NCBI GenBank assembly: GCA_019188255.1
Contig: JAETXT010000005.1
Span: 1,302,001 to 1,366,000 of the forward strand
Length of the DNA stretch: 64,000 bases
Direction of reading: 5' to 3'
DNA from: Verticillium longisporum
Taxonomy: Eukaryota > Ascomycota > Sordariomycetes > Glomerellales > Plectosphaerellaceae
The notes under the pieces are model-generated. The model was not told where the DNA came from and made no database searches. It saw only the letters and a program-made list of their open reading frames with translations. Of this stretch, positions 24,680-36,946 are shown piece by piece. The translations under genes were made by a program, and so were the position numbers. Each line of letters starts with the position of its first letter. Within the stretch, counting starts at the first letter, position 1.

Positions 24680-24748
24680 CAAGGTATCTACTTACCTTAG
24701 GTACCTACCTAGGTGCCTGCCTTAGGTACCTAGGTAGGTAGGCAGGTA
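24680..24748. repeat. Dense AGGTACCTA palindromic repeat cluster
   Basis: A 69-base patch built almost wholly from overlapping TACCT/AGGTA units, forming nested palindromes such as CCTTAGGTACCTAGG. It is the densest example of a motif also seen at 1529-1556, 13384-13438, 36118-36150, 40027-40055, 60643-60685 and 63739-63759, always outside coding sequence. Confidence 0.9.
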
Positions 24749-27700
24749 ATATGGAAGGCAGGAAAGGCAGGCAGTTGCGAGGCGCCAGGCTCCAAAGAAA
24801 GGGCAGTCGGGAGGCGACATGGAGGAGGTGCTGCCGTACTGTGCGCGTACTTGCTGTCTGTGTGTGGTGCTGTGAGCTGGGTTGTGCCTTCCTCCATTTG
24901 ACGCAAAAGCACGAGATGGCACGGGGCAGGACCACTTGAGGAAGGCAGCACCAGGGCATGTACCCAGGCGACGCTTTCCTGCCGGCGACGCTTTCCTGCC
25001 AGTGATTCATCCCATTGTCATGGCACTCCCCACCATTGGGCCCTTGTCTCCTCGGGAAGGCGACCAAGCTGCCCACATGATGATGCGTGACTCTGGCACT
25101 ACACCGCTACCATCTGCCTCCTCCACCAGACAAGGTCTCGCGACTTGACGACTCCAATAGAACTGGACGACAAACGAGGCTTCCAGCACCGACCGTACCA
25201 CACAGTGAGGAAACACTGGCATCTGAGGTCAAAAAGGTACGGGCACCACCACACCGACCTGATCACACACGGCACACGGGACTCGGCGCGACGTCTTTTC
25301 GGTCTTCGCAACCATCTCCCGTCTACGCCGTGTCCCTACCTCAAGTGGCGCCCCAGGCGTCCTACATGTATACGTAGGCGTTTACCAGAGACGAATGGAA
25401 ATGGTCACCAAGGCCACCAAGCATGTTGGACTGCTGCCAAAGCGTGGCAGGCATCTTTTGACATACCGTGGCTCCCGTCCGTCCCAGGCTTGCTCCATCG
25501 GCTGGTATCGCGAAGTACCGAAGCCAATCTGGCTCCTGAGCGCCCACCACCCCTCGCTAGCACGGCACAGGGGGCAAGGGCCGGGGTCTTGGAGTACCGC
25601 TGGATGCACGCCAGGCACTGTGGTGCGCCCAAGCGAACACTGACAGGCTCGATGAGACACAGCAACCACCACCAGCATCGATCAGAATTGGGGTAATGTC
25701 TCGCACTTCTACTTCTCCGCGTCTACGCCTTGCTTCTTCTGTCATTTGCACCTGCGTCACACATGGCCTCGACATGGGCACCAACAGGATCAGGAGCATG
25801 ATGCGAACCGACAGCAGCGCCACCTTGGGGAGCCCACGTTGTGCCATTCCCACGCCTTTGGCCGGTCTCGGTCTGTCGATGCCAATGACTTCTAGCGTCA
25901 ACAGACCTTGGGTCCGTTTGTCTGGCCGTCGTGTGAGAAACAATTCCACCAGTCGATGACAAGCCGCTAGCAGCCACCAACTAACTCCCCTGACCACGGA
26001 GCACGCCCTGACCCCCCTCTCTGCCACTCATCAGCAGCTGGGCCTGCACTCGGGCGCCCGTCGGCCCTTGGAAGGGGAGAGTACCTTCGGTTTCTCACAG
26101 GTGGACAGGGACGGCTGTCGCACTGTGGTTGGCGAGTTGTTTCTCTTCGGTGTCTGTCGCCGACGAGAATCATTGACCATGGCCGAGGCTACGCTCGTGC
26201 CATGGACGACGAGCCCCACCTGCCTCTCACTAAGATACCTTCAAGTAAGGTTCGTGGCCGGTTGTCTTACGACCGAGGGCTAGGTAGAGGTGGTCGTGAA
26301 CGAGCTCGCCGAATCGGTGTAGCAACAGCCGGGTTGGCACAGTCCAGGCAGTGCCAGTCCGCCGAAAAGCTTCAAGTAAGCATCTCCTCAAGGATGGAGT
26401 CGACAGAACGACTCATGGGTGGAGACCCCAGACTTTCACGTCGGTCAGGTCAGGACATGCTACCGATGCCCGCGCCGGCGCCAACCGTCCGCTGCCCAAC
26501 CCAAGCACCCAAGGCACCCCATCAGTCCCATGCTGGATTGCATACAACTCGGCCTGTCCCTCGGTCCATCAACCACACGCTACCAACCCCGAGCATCAAT
26601 GGGTTGAAGCATGCGGGCAGCATGCTGGTGACTGTCCAAACCAGCCTCTGGTGCCAGGCACCATCAGCATGCCTCGATCCCGCTTCTGCACCCCAGCCGG
26701 CCCTTCTGGTCCAGCCCATGGCCATCCTGAGTTGTTCGTTGCGTTAGACAGTTCTCAGCCACTGCAATGTACATGTACTGCAACGTCTCTGCTTAACCCC
26801 ACACCACACCCACACACGGCGCCAGTCGCCCGTTTTTCCCTTCCATCTCTTGGTTCGCTCGTCTGGTCTCGACCGTGTGTCCAAGACCCCTGTTCCCCTC
26901 ATTGCAACCCTGGAAAAGCCTGGCTCTGTCGCTCGCTATCCTCTTGCGTACAAGCGGCTTCCATCCTACCCCAAGGGGGAGAAGAGGAGAAATCAGACGA
27001 TCCTGGCCCTGTCGCCTGTGCCACCTCTCGGCTTCGAGAACCAGCCGGGGGACATCATCCGCTAACAAAAATTATCACTCCAGCACATACATCTTCTTCA
27101 TTCTTGTTACTCAACCGTCCCTACTCCTTCCGGCGGCCAGCGGTGATGTCTTTTGCTAGACGTACCTTGCTTTCCAGTTTTGCCTGCTCACTTGTTCAAC
27201 GCTGCAACAGCCAACAGTGTATTGTCGTAAGAAGCTTGGCTTCGCGAGCCCTTTCTTGCATCATCGACTCATCTTAACAACCTGTATCAAGCAAAGACCC
27301 CCCCTCCCACCCGCCTGAACCGATCTCCCTGAGCCGCGTTCTGGCTAGCTTGAACCCTGTCCCTGTCCTGATACAAGCCGACCTCGACTTTGTTATTTCT
27401 AAATCACCACCAATTGCCAGTCTCCAGGTGGCACAACAGCGAGACCGAGGTGTTGGGCTGTCTCTTAACACTACTGTGGCATTTCTCGGACGTGGCTTCC
27501 GCCATCGCTCATCCACTTGCTCTCCTCCGTGACGCACATCTTCTTACCACCCAACTTCGACGTTGAGGACGACGGCAAGTGGACTTCACTCTCTTGGTCA
27601 AGTTTGTGTTAGGTCTGGTCGGGAGCTTGACCCATCTCCCACTTGTCCCTGTCATTTCATCCACCCACACACACCGTCAACCCCACCATCTTTCTCACGC

Positions 27701-28158
27701 GTACGTACTTATGGACGGTACATGGTTGCGTTCCCGTTCGCCACAGATCACACCTCGGCGTCTTGTTGACACGACCCCTGCTCCTTTGATCCTACCCATC
27801 TACCTAGTATCTGCATGCTCTCCGCCATCTTCTCCGTCTCTTCCCCACACCTCAGCATCTTGACCCCTGCTTTACTTGCTAACCAGCACCTCTTTAGCTC
27901 TGGCCCGAACTCAAGGTGGATCAAACTTGCCTGGTCTCCCACTGCCATTTCCAACATATAGACGTCGTCTCCCTCACAGCTGCCAAGGCATCTTTTGGTC
28001 CCGACTCCCTTCCGAGGACTCATTTGACCGGAGCACCCCATCTCAGCGTCGACATCGACACACAAAAATCCCACGCCCCATAATCCTGACGTAACGACAG
28101 GACGTTACCAGTACCCGCAGCCACCGTGGGTCTGCACCATCCTGAGACGGGATTCACA

Positions 28159-31136
28159 ATGTTGTCCAACCCGTTGCATCGATTTTCGCCCTACCACGCT
28201 GCGCTTCCGGCTTCTACTCTCTTCTCTAACGGGCATGCGCCCGCCAACCACCCCCATCCCAGCGGCATGAACGAGATGTCCCAGGGTTACGCCCTTCAGC
28301 AACAACTCCAGCATGCTGCAGTCCACAATCCCCACCTCGCGCGAAATGCCCCTCAGCAAAAACATCGGCAACATCCATACGGTCCAGCAACCAGGACTTC
28401 AACTGGTTCAGGCCCTATCAGGAGGAGGATCAGTCGGGCATGCGACCAATGTAACCAATTGAGGACCAAATGCGACGGGCAACATCCTTGTGCTCATTGT
28501 ATAGGTAAGTTGGAAGCCAACGATCGTAAGCAGCAACATATTGCTGACCCAAGGCATCAGAATTCGGCCTGGGCTGCGAATACGTTCGCGAAAGGAAGAA
28601 GCGCGGTAAGGCGTCCAGGAAAGACCTAGCCCAAGCAGCGGCAGCGGCAGCACAGGCGGCCAACGGATCCAATGGAAAATCAGATACAGACGAGAATGGA
28701 GAGTCTTCTGAACACAATGGCGAATCTGCCCCTCGAAGGGTTTCTATGAATGGTTCGAGTTCCCACTCTGGCATCAAGGTGGATGATTTGAGCGAAGACG
28801 CAACGCGGCAGAGCCAGCGAACGGCATCCCTGGACACTTTGGACGACATGAACGCACACCAACACAGCATGGCTCAGCACCAAGTCTTAGAGAGGGAACA
28901 TCTTGGTAGCCCAACTGCTCTGGAAATGAATAGCTACGGAGCCGGCATGCACCATGGATATGAAAGGCAAGCATTGGGAGCCCAGATGCTAAACGGTCCG
29001 GCACATGGGCCGTATGGGCCCAGCCAGGGCAATATGCCGGCATATACCGAGCTACCGTACGGCATGCAAGGTCAGAGCCCGGCAGCCTACCCTACGAATC
29101 CTCACTTCCGAATCGGCAACAGCCCGATGGGCGCGTATCCCATGGGCAACGAGCCAACCTCACCCGGATGGATAAACATGTCCTCACCTACGGCACAATA
29201 TCCATCCCATATCCCTCAACACAGTTATGTACACGGCACTCAAAACCTACGTTATCCAGTATTGGAGCCTCTCATCCCTCACCTCAACAACATCGTTCCC
29301 ATACCATTGGCCTGCGACCTGATTGATCTCTACTTCGCCTCATCATCATCTGCGCAGATGCACCCCATGTCGCCCTACGTCCTAGGTTACGTCTTCCGGA
29401 AGCGATCGTTCCTCCATCCTACGAAACCAAGACTGTGCCAGCCGGCTCTGCTAGCAAGCATGCTTTGGGTTGCCGCCCAAACTAGCGACGCTCCATTTTT
29501 GACGAGCATCCCTTCGGCGAGGGGCAAAATCTGCCAGAGGCTCCTTGAACTGACTGTCAGTCTTCTCAAACCACTGATCCATACGCCCACGGGAGAGCCC
29601 TCGCCAGCAACAAGTCCAGTCATCGATGGCGTTGCACTTGGAGGGCTTGGGGTTGCGCTTCCCGGCACTATGAGCCTCGATGCTCTGACCGGAGAGTCAG
29701 GCGCGTTTGGGGCTGCTGGCAAGCTGGACGATGTCATCACCTACATCCACTTGGCTACTGTGGTGTCTGCAAGCGAGTACAAGGGAGCGAGCCTACGCTG
29801 GTGGAACGCAGCGTGGTCTCTAGCACGCGAGCTTAAGCTTGGTCGCGAGCTCCCCCCTTCCATGAGACCCATGGGGCCTGTTGACGGAGATGACGGGGAT
29901 GTCGGAGCTTCCAACGGCATGAATGGTGGTACCAGCACGCCGGGTTCCATTACCGAAGAGGAACGAGAGGAGCGCCGACGGATCTGGTGGCTTGCCTATA
30001 TTGTCGATCGGCATCTGGCTCTTTGTTACAACCGCCCCCTCTTCCTCTTGGACCTTGAGTGCTCCGGGCTCTTCCAGCCGATGGACGACATGGCCTATCA
30101 GAACGGGGATTTTGAGAGCTACATGAGCAACACGACGGATCCCAACCTCGCCGGTGAAGGGCTTCATCAGCAATCTATGCGAATCCGCGGACCTCACTTT
30201 GAATGTACGGGACATAGTATCTTTGGATACTTCCTCCCTCTCATGACTATACTTGGTGAGATAGTCGACTTGCATCATGCGCGAAACCACCCGCGCTTTG
30301 GTGTAGGTTTTCGCATGGCTCGAGACTGGGATGAGCAGGCTCTGGAGATCACGCGCCACCTCGAGGCTTACGAGCACAGCTGGAAGCGTTTCGAGCAGCA
30401 GTATCTGCGGCGCAACCACCCCGAAGGCGAAGGTCTAGCGCCCAACGGCGATCAGGCGTCTGCACTGGATGCCCCTGACCACACCGGCGCTGCAGATATT
30501 GGTACTCCCTCGGTTCACTCAGTGCACACAAACTCGTCAAATCGAATGACAGAGTCGGATATCCAGACCAAGATCGTCATGGCGTATGGCACGCATGTCA
30601 TGCATGTACTGCATATTCTTCTCGCCGGAAAGTGGGATCCTATCAATCTAATTGACGACAACGATCTATGGATTTCAAGCCAGGGCTTCATCACAGCCAC
30701 AGGGCACGCCGTCTCGGCAGCCGAAGCCATCAGCCACATTCTCGAGTTCGACCCAGGCCTAGAGTTCATGCCTTTCTTTTTCGGCATCTACTTGCTGCAG
30801 GGCTCTTTTTGCTGCTCCTGATTGCAGACAAGCTGCAGTTAGAAGCCAGCCCGAGTGTGGTGAAAGCTTGCGAAACCATCGTCCGGGCGCACGAAGCTTG
30901 CGTGGTGACACTTAATACGGAATATCAGGTTCGTAGCACTCCCATCGTACACTACTTCAAATCATACACACATGATGCTAACCACCTCGCAGCGCAACTT
31001 CAGCAAGGTGATGCGGAGTGCTCTGGCACAGGTCCGTGGTCGGGTGCCCGAAGACCTAGGCGAACAGCACCAGCGCCGACGTGAGCTGCTGGCTTTGTAC
31101 CGCTGGACTGGCGACGGCACTGGTCTTGCCCTATGA
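28159..31136 (+). CDS. xyr1: XYR1/XlnR xylanase and cellulase activator (one-base frame break)
   Basis: The main transcriptional activator of xylanase, cellulase and D-xylose catabolism genes in filamentous ascomycetes. Exons 28159-28504, 28561-30928 and 30993-31136; introns of 56 and 64 bases sit where I expect them in XYR1 genes. The zinc cluster is C95, C98, C105, C111, C114 and, after intron 1, C121 ([39 protein letters not shown]). Later signatures include [47 protein letters not shown] and [12 protein letters not shown], ending in [16 protein letters not shown]. At the T5 run 30806-30810 the frame shifts: one T short of the expected [11 protein letters not shown] reading. One added base gives 952 residues, close to the Trichoderma protein. 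The shift would remove the last roughly 110 residues, part of the regulatory C-terminus, so confirming it matters. I think it is an assembly error. Confidence 0.95.
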
Positions 31137-32089
31137 TGGCAGCACAGGGGACCGATCTGTACGATGACGAATATTTTGGATTTCTGCGAATAGCGCACTT
31201 TGATTTGGTTTGGGAAAGGGGCGCAAATGCTGGAGTAGGAACTGGGGCGGGCGTGATATACCAGTCGCAGACGGGGTCCGACACATGAAACGGGGAAGGC
31301 ATATAAAACATGGCAACACAAAGAAGACAAAAGACGGACCAGCTGCGGGCCTGGGAATGGGAACGGAACAAGGGCAAGAGACACGAGACATGAAGAATAC
31401 CCAACGCTGAAAACCTTGCCAGCGCATTGGTGGGGCAAAACCTCAGAGCTCTGTCGCGGGAAGCGGCTGCTCTGGTTGTTAGTGAGACTCGGGCATCATG
31501 GCGTGGAAAGAGGACGGCATTGGCTTGGGTGATGCAGGTAGTGAGTTCACAAACTGTACATGGTCGTTTGAAAGATTTCAGCTGGGAGACGGGTGTCGAG
31601 TAGGCGATTATAATAACATCTTTCAACTCTGCCGTGCGCGCCTTTGCACTTCCTGTGAATGGATGGATGAGTCTGCATCTGATGCTAGATCTTACAACCA
31701 CACATGGATAGATGCCTTGGGTCCAGGGGTTTCAACATATAGACACTGAGCCGTGATTAATCATCCGCTCTCAAGAAGCTAAAAGGGCAGCATAGAGGCG
31801 ACATCTCGACTGTACGGAACAAGCTCTTGGTTAAATGCATGAAAATCAAGTCATGAATACAGATAACGTAGATAAGGTAGGTGACTGGATCACGACCTTG
31901 AAGAGTACATCGTTAACTATCCGAGGACCAGGCGTGAGTGACAGTAGCAGCTATCATGTCCGCTCAATCGAATACAAAAAACGCCCAATCATGATCAAAC
32001 GCGGCAGGCAGAGTGACCAGCCAGACTGGGAGCATACAGGGCTCCCCATGAAGATACATCAGTCCCCTTTCCTTTCAAACTGCAAACAT
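31137..32089. other. Convergent 3' intergenic region between xyr1 and the NirA-like gene
   Basis: The two genes end tail to tail 953 bases apart, so this holds both 3' untranslated regions and terminators. No gene seen. Confidence 0.6.
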
Positions 32090-34868
32090 TTAGTCCAGGC
32101 CCGGCGGCAACCAACCGGGGTTGTCCCGCAGCGAACTCAGCGCCTCAAAGCCGATACGCTCCTCTGAGCCGTTTCGAGGCGGACCGTCGTTCGCCTGCGG
32201 CCCATTGCCGCGATATTGTCTGCCGCTGCTGCCGGGAGTGCCGCCCTGGAACATGAACATGTTTTGCGGGCTCTGTTCTGCGGACATGCCCGCCATGCCC
32301 CAAGCCTCGAAGTTCTGGTGCCACTTGGCGCCGTCGTTGAGGAACCAGTCTTGGTCGAGCTCTTGGAAGACCTGGGGGCTGGGCGGTAGCGGTCGTGGGG
32401 GCATCGGTCGTTGATGTCTTTGCTGCTGTTGCTGCTGTGCTTGTTGTTGCTGTTGCTGCTGCTGCTGTGCTTGCTGCTGCTGTGCTTGCTGCTGCTGCTG
32501 CTGCTGCTGTTGTTGTTGTTGCTTTTGAGGGCGGTGGTAGGTGGGAATGGGCTGTGCCGACGGCCACGAGGTGAGGGGGACCTGTGGATTCGAGGTCGGT
32601 GTTGATGTGAGAGAAGCAAGGTCAAGCGAGGGGCTAGCGAGAGGGAAGTTCCCGGTCTGCGCTGAGATGTCGCCTGGTATGCGTGGTTGAATAAACTGGT
32701 CGACGGGACTGTAGCCCTGGGTGGTTTGAGGAGCAGGCGATGGCACATGCTCGTTGGAGCCCGCCGGAGAAACGCCGGTGCCATGGTTCGAGAAAGGGCT
32801 CGGGACGTCACTCGTGTTGAAGGTACCATACTTTTCGTCTGTGCGACGAAGGGTCACGGAGGCCTCATCAGGAAGCTCAACGTTCCATTTCCGACCGAGA
32901 ACACTGATGATGCCAAGAGTGCGGCGCGCACATGGCCAATCTTCGGCGATCTCCTCGAGGTGCTTGACACCATGCGTGATGTCACGTCGAGCTGTCTTCT
33001 CGGGTAGGTTGAGCATGTGAATGGTGCATGCGCTGTGCACCATGTAGACAGCAATATTGCAAATCTGGCGCAGATTCCAAGTCTTCTTGTAGAGGCGCAT
33101 GAGCTTGGATATGGCACCGGCATTAGCGGTACAGATCCGCCGCGGTGAGACATGGGATGGTAGCGGCGAGGCCGCAGGGGTATACTTGAGGAAGGGGCGG
33201 AACAGATGGATGTACTGTAGGTGGAAGAACATGCTGCAAAGTGTTAATTCTCAGTAATATTGCAGGAAGCCTGGGGAGACGTACTGCATGAGGATGGCGT
33301 TGGGCAGTTGGCCATCCTTGGGTTCAAGTTCTCGAGGAAGCTCTTTGCGCCAGTCCTCGAGTCGGCGGTGCAGTTCACTCAGCTTTTTCAACTCGACAGC
33401 CTTGCCACTGGAACGTCCAATGTGGTTCGGGTGGTAGAAAAGAGGAGCAGATCACTGCTGATCTCACAGAGCTTCGCGAGTTGTAGACCTATGGCCCTCG
33501 TTCGTGATGGCTGCTGGATTGTGCGATCGAAGCCGGCATCGGAATACGCCGACCATAGTTCCGCGTCCTCCCCAGGGAAAACGTCATACTTGGGTACGTT
33601 GTATGAGTTTTTGGGAATCTGTGGCAGTCGGCCAAGGTAATTGGACCAGCACTTGTCGAACAAGAAACATCCCCAAAGGTAATACGCCTGGCGTCGATGG
33701 CGTGCTCTCCCAAGTTTTCTCTGTCGGCTGAGATGCCACCGTCATCAAAATTGAGACCGATGTCCTGCGCCATGCGGAAAGCCATGCCTGAGTAGACCCA
33801 CCCTTTGGCCTCACGACCACAACCAGCCTCACGAACGGACATGAGCGCCAGGGCCTGGACCGTCGTCAATCTGGGCTTCTCGTATTCATCATTTTCGATG
33901 ATGAGCCGTTTGGCTTCTGCAAAGAAGTGATCTCCTTTGGACCGACCATCTTCTGGCGTGGCGCCCGGGACGCTTGTGAAGTGGCAGCCGAGTGCGAGCA
34001 TGGCATTGACGAGCAAGGGCGAGCAGTACGCTGTGCCTTTGGTAGGTAGAGCGTAGCGACCTTTGACAAAGTCGCGGTAGAAGAGGGTTTTGGACAAGGT
34101 GGCGAAGTAGGGATAGTGCCAGTTGAAGTACATATTCATGAGGTGGGCGACAAGTTCCTTGTCCTTGGTGACGGTGGTCCAACTGACGACGGGGTCCTCG
34201 TTGACAAGGAGTTGACTGGCCGCAGGCTGTTCGACGCGGTCATCCATGGGGTCGCCGAGATAGATAAGATGAGATGTGCCTCCGATGAACCGCACAGCGC
34301 CGTTCTCGAGGCGGAGCTCGCCCATCTTGCGGGCCAGCTCACGCTCCCCCTCAATGGGTTGGTTGGTCGTGTACTCATCCTCAAAGGTCTCTTCGAAACC
34401 TTGGTCGTCCTCCTGCGACTTGTCTTCGTGTTTGATAATCTGCTCGTCCACCGTGTCGAGTCTGTCGCAAGGCCGGGTCCGTTTGACAATGTCGGGCACC
34501 CCGTCCTCGGCGGCATTCAAGATGGCTTCGATGAGGATCTGCAGAGTGGACGTGCGAGCCTTCATGCTATCGATCTTCTCACGATACACGCCCTTGCGCC
34601 GGTGGTCCGAGTTGGGATCGTAAACGCACTCAGTGCCGTACACGCTGGCACAGGCAGCACAGCTGGGTAGAGCGCCGTCACATTTGGATTTCCTCCGGCG
34701 ACACGCAATGCAGGCGGTGCTCACGCATCTCCGTTTCTGAGCGGCCGAGTCGGCACCGCGGCGGGGCTTCTTCTTGTTTGCCGGAGGGGCAGGCACCGCT
34801 GTGGAGTGGCCGTTGTCGGAGCTCAGAGCAGCGGCAGGCTGGCGGATGGTAACCTGAGGGTCGTCCAT
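32090..34868 (-). CDS. Large Zn(II)2Cys6 regulator, NirA-like (two one-base frame breaks)
   Basis: Zinc cluster near the start: C53, C56, C63, C70, C73 and C81 (STACIACRRRKSKCDGALP, CAACASVYGTECVYDPNSDH). This type of cluster and linker is commonly annotated as nitrogen-assimilation factor nirA; I recall that from family habit and have not aligned it. A fungal_trans domain follows (HYPYFATLSKTLFYRDF, ALMSVREAGCGREAKGW, GMAFRMAQDIGL). Exon 1 is 33285-34868 and exon 2 is 32090-33233, across a 51-base intron. Two places need one more base: A3 at 33675-33677 (to read ITFWGCFLFDKCW) and A4 at 33438-33441 (to read LLLFFYHPNHIGRSSG). With both, the protein is 909 residues. Exon 2 carries FFHLQYIHLFRPFL, then a long polyglutamine tract coded by 32419-32523 and a low-complexity tail. 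Two homopolymer slips in one gene favour assembly error, but a decaying gene is possible. Confidence 0.85.
32419..32523. repeat. CAG/CAA tract coding for polyglutamine
   Basis: A roughly 105-base interrupted CTG/TTG run on the plus strand (CAG/CAA on the coding strand). It encodes about 30 glutamines with a few alanines in the C-terminal part of the NirA-like regulator. Such tracts vary in length between strains. Confidence 0.9.
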
Positions 34869-34928
34869 GGCGGAGACGCAGATTCACCAGCTATCGTGTC
34901 TCAGGGGGCCGCTCGTCCGTCCTCCGTC

Positions 34929-34990
34929 GGTCAGTCAGTCAGTCAGTCAATCAATCAGGCAGTCACTCGCTCACTCGCTCACTCGCTCAC
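34929..34990. repeat. Adjacent GTCA and CTCACTCG tandem repeats
   Basis: Two short arrays side by side, about 60 bases upstream of the NirA-like start codon, so probably inside its 5' leader. Confidence 0.9.
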
Positions 34991-36041
34991 AAGAGTGAGC
35001 TGGAGATGCCGGAGATGCGAGAACCAGGTGGCGGGTGTGTCGTTGAACAGTGGCTCGGCTTAGGAAGGGGGAGGGGCAAGCAGCAGGCTGATGGGTAGCG
35101 GCAGGACGCGGATGAGAGCGGGATAACCAAGGGCCTGACTTGAGGCTTGACTGCCGACCCGGGCGACTGGGCCAGTATGGTGAGGCGATACACAACGGGG
35201 GCAGGTCGTGGAGGGTGGATGAGATAACGAGAGGTTGCGCGATTGGAGGAGTCGCGACGACGGTAGACTGATAAGGGAGGTCGCGTGCAGGGAGCCGCAG
35301 TCGAGCGGGCGTCGTTGGTGGTCAAGACGGGCTGCGATGAGACTGGTATCTTGCATTTGCTAGTAGGCGCGGGTGACTGGTCATTGCACACTCCGGTCAG
35401 GGGCGCAACATGGCTGGCGGGGTGGTTGAAGGCTGAATCGGGACGGGGACGTGGACGTGGACGTGGATGAGGTTGAGTGACAGGCGGCGGATCAGAGGCA
35501 GTGGCAGCCCCGCCTCGTGAGATCTGCGAGGAGGAGGCAGGGAGGGCGATGGATGATCTTGATCTGGGGTACCTCTAGGGGACGCAGGCTGCAGATGGGG
35601 AGGGTGTCGTTGGGGACCCGGGGCGGGACGGGCAGTCAATTGTCCTTGTCGGGGATCGCGAGAAGACGATGATTTTGATGACAGCAGTGGCGAGCGATGC
35701 CGCAGCGGCTATGCGAAAAATGTGAAGGCGCGAATTGAGCGCAAGGGCTTTTGGTTGCAACAGTGGTCGTGACTGGCCGGGCCTTGGCGTGTGGAGGAGG
35801 TCAGGCCGATGTTCGTTAGCCCAGGGCGTCCGTCAGTCAATAAAGGTGACAGGTTCTGCAGGGATGCGCCCAGGCTGCGGCTGATGAGAAATGGGGACGC
35901 TACGAGTAGTCGATCGCCAGAAGTCTGTCTTTGTCGGATGGAGCTGACTCTGAGTCTGGTCAACTAAGGTACTGGATGGCGCAGACCAAGCTGTGGCGGC
36001 AGGCAAATGGTTGATAAGCAGCTGAATGTGTTGCTGGTTGG

Positions 36042-36070
36042 TAGGTGAGGTGAGGTGAGGTGAGGTGAGG
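36042..36070. repeat. GGTGA pentanucleotide array
   Basis: About six perfect head-to-tail copies of GGTGA (AGGTG) in the intergenic region. Confidence 0.9.
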
Positions 36071-36946
36071 TAGGGTGCCTTGGGTTCCTCTTCTTCCGAT
36101 GGTGGTTGTATGACTCTGGGTACCTACCTAGGTGGGTAAGGTAGGTGATTAGTGAGAAGGCAGGTAGTCCCCCCGAGGACCGGCGCAAGCAGGGCAGGAA
36201 CGGCCGGAACACGAAACCAAAGGGACAGACAAGCGGGCACAGGCAGGCACGGAGGCAGGCACGCAGGCAGGCAGACAGGCAAAAGCAGACAAAGGCAGGA
36301 GCGAGCGAGGGCGGCCAGGCATTAAGCAGCATCCGGAGCCAGCAAGGGCGTGAGCGAGGCAAGAGCTGGGGGCAGCTAGAGGCAGGCACTGGCCACTCCT
36401 GAGGCAAGTATTAGGTAAGAGAAGTGCCAAGTGGGGAAAGGCCCGAACATTTGCTCAAACACCATTGCCCCTCTCAGTCTGGCGCTCGGCGACTCCATTC
36501 CCGCCATCGCAGGGCCAAAGGGCCCATCGCATGCTCGTCGGCCACTGCAGGCCACACCACGGACAGCGTGGGACACGGCAAAGCAGTTAGCCAGTCAGTA
36601 CTGGGCGTCCACTTTTTTGGCTTCTTCATTGGACGCGGCAGGCAAATTTGGTTCACTCGACCATCTTGGCAATGACTTCATCCGCCCAATGTCAGAGCAA
36701 TGGCGGCGCGGTTTGCAGGGTCAGTCTAAGCAGCGTGGATCAACACGGCAGCAGCCAATATCCAGTCTACAGGGGAGGAAGGAAGGAAGGAAGAATGGCG
36801 CTCGACCTCTTCTCATCAGCAGCCGGTGGGGGAACCCTCCATTGACGGGGCCAGTGAGCACACCTCGCCACGGAATGGCGTTGTCTCGTTGCAGCGGCAC
36901 ATGTCCACCCACGCTGATGCCATGCTTGCCATGCTTTGTTGTGCTG

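Larger units (their letters stand above)
18165..28158. other. Ten-kilobase gene-poor region upstream of xyr1
   Basis: No credible gene, conserved domain or recognisable transposon was found on either strand. The open frames are short, overlap on both strands, and mostly lack ATG starts. Base composition falls toward average between about 18.2 and 24.6 kb. From about 25 kb to 28.1 kb the plus strand becomes C/T-rich, as expected for the upstream region and long leader of xyr1. CreA-type CCCCAC hexamers occur at 26797-26802 and 27681-27686, but such short motifs are expected by chance. Intron-rich small genes or non-coding RNAs cannot be excluded by eye. Confidence 0.5.

Noticed and set aside
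26351..27277. A 308-residue plus-strand open frame upstream of xyr1
   Set aside because: Starts at GTG, is Pro/Ser/Cys-rich without domains, and lies in C/T-rich leader-like DNA.
36181..36370. CRISPR-like array of CAGGCAGGC units
   Set aside because: It is a degenerate tetranucleotide microsatellite without unique spacers, in a eukaryotic genome.
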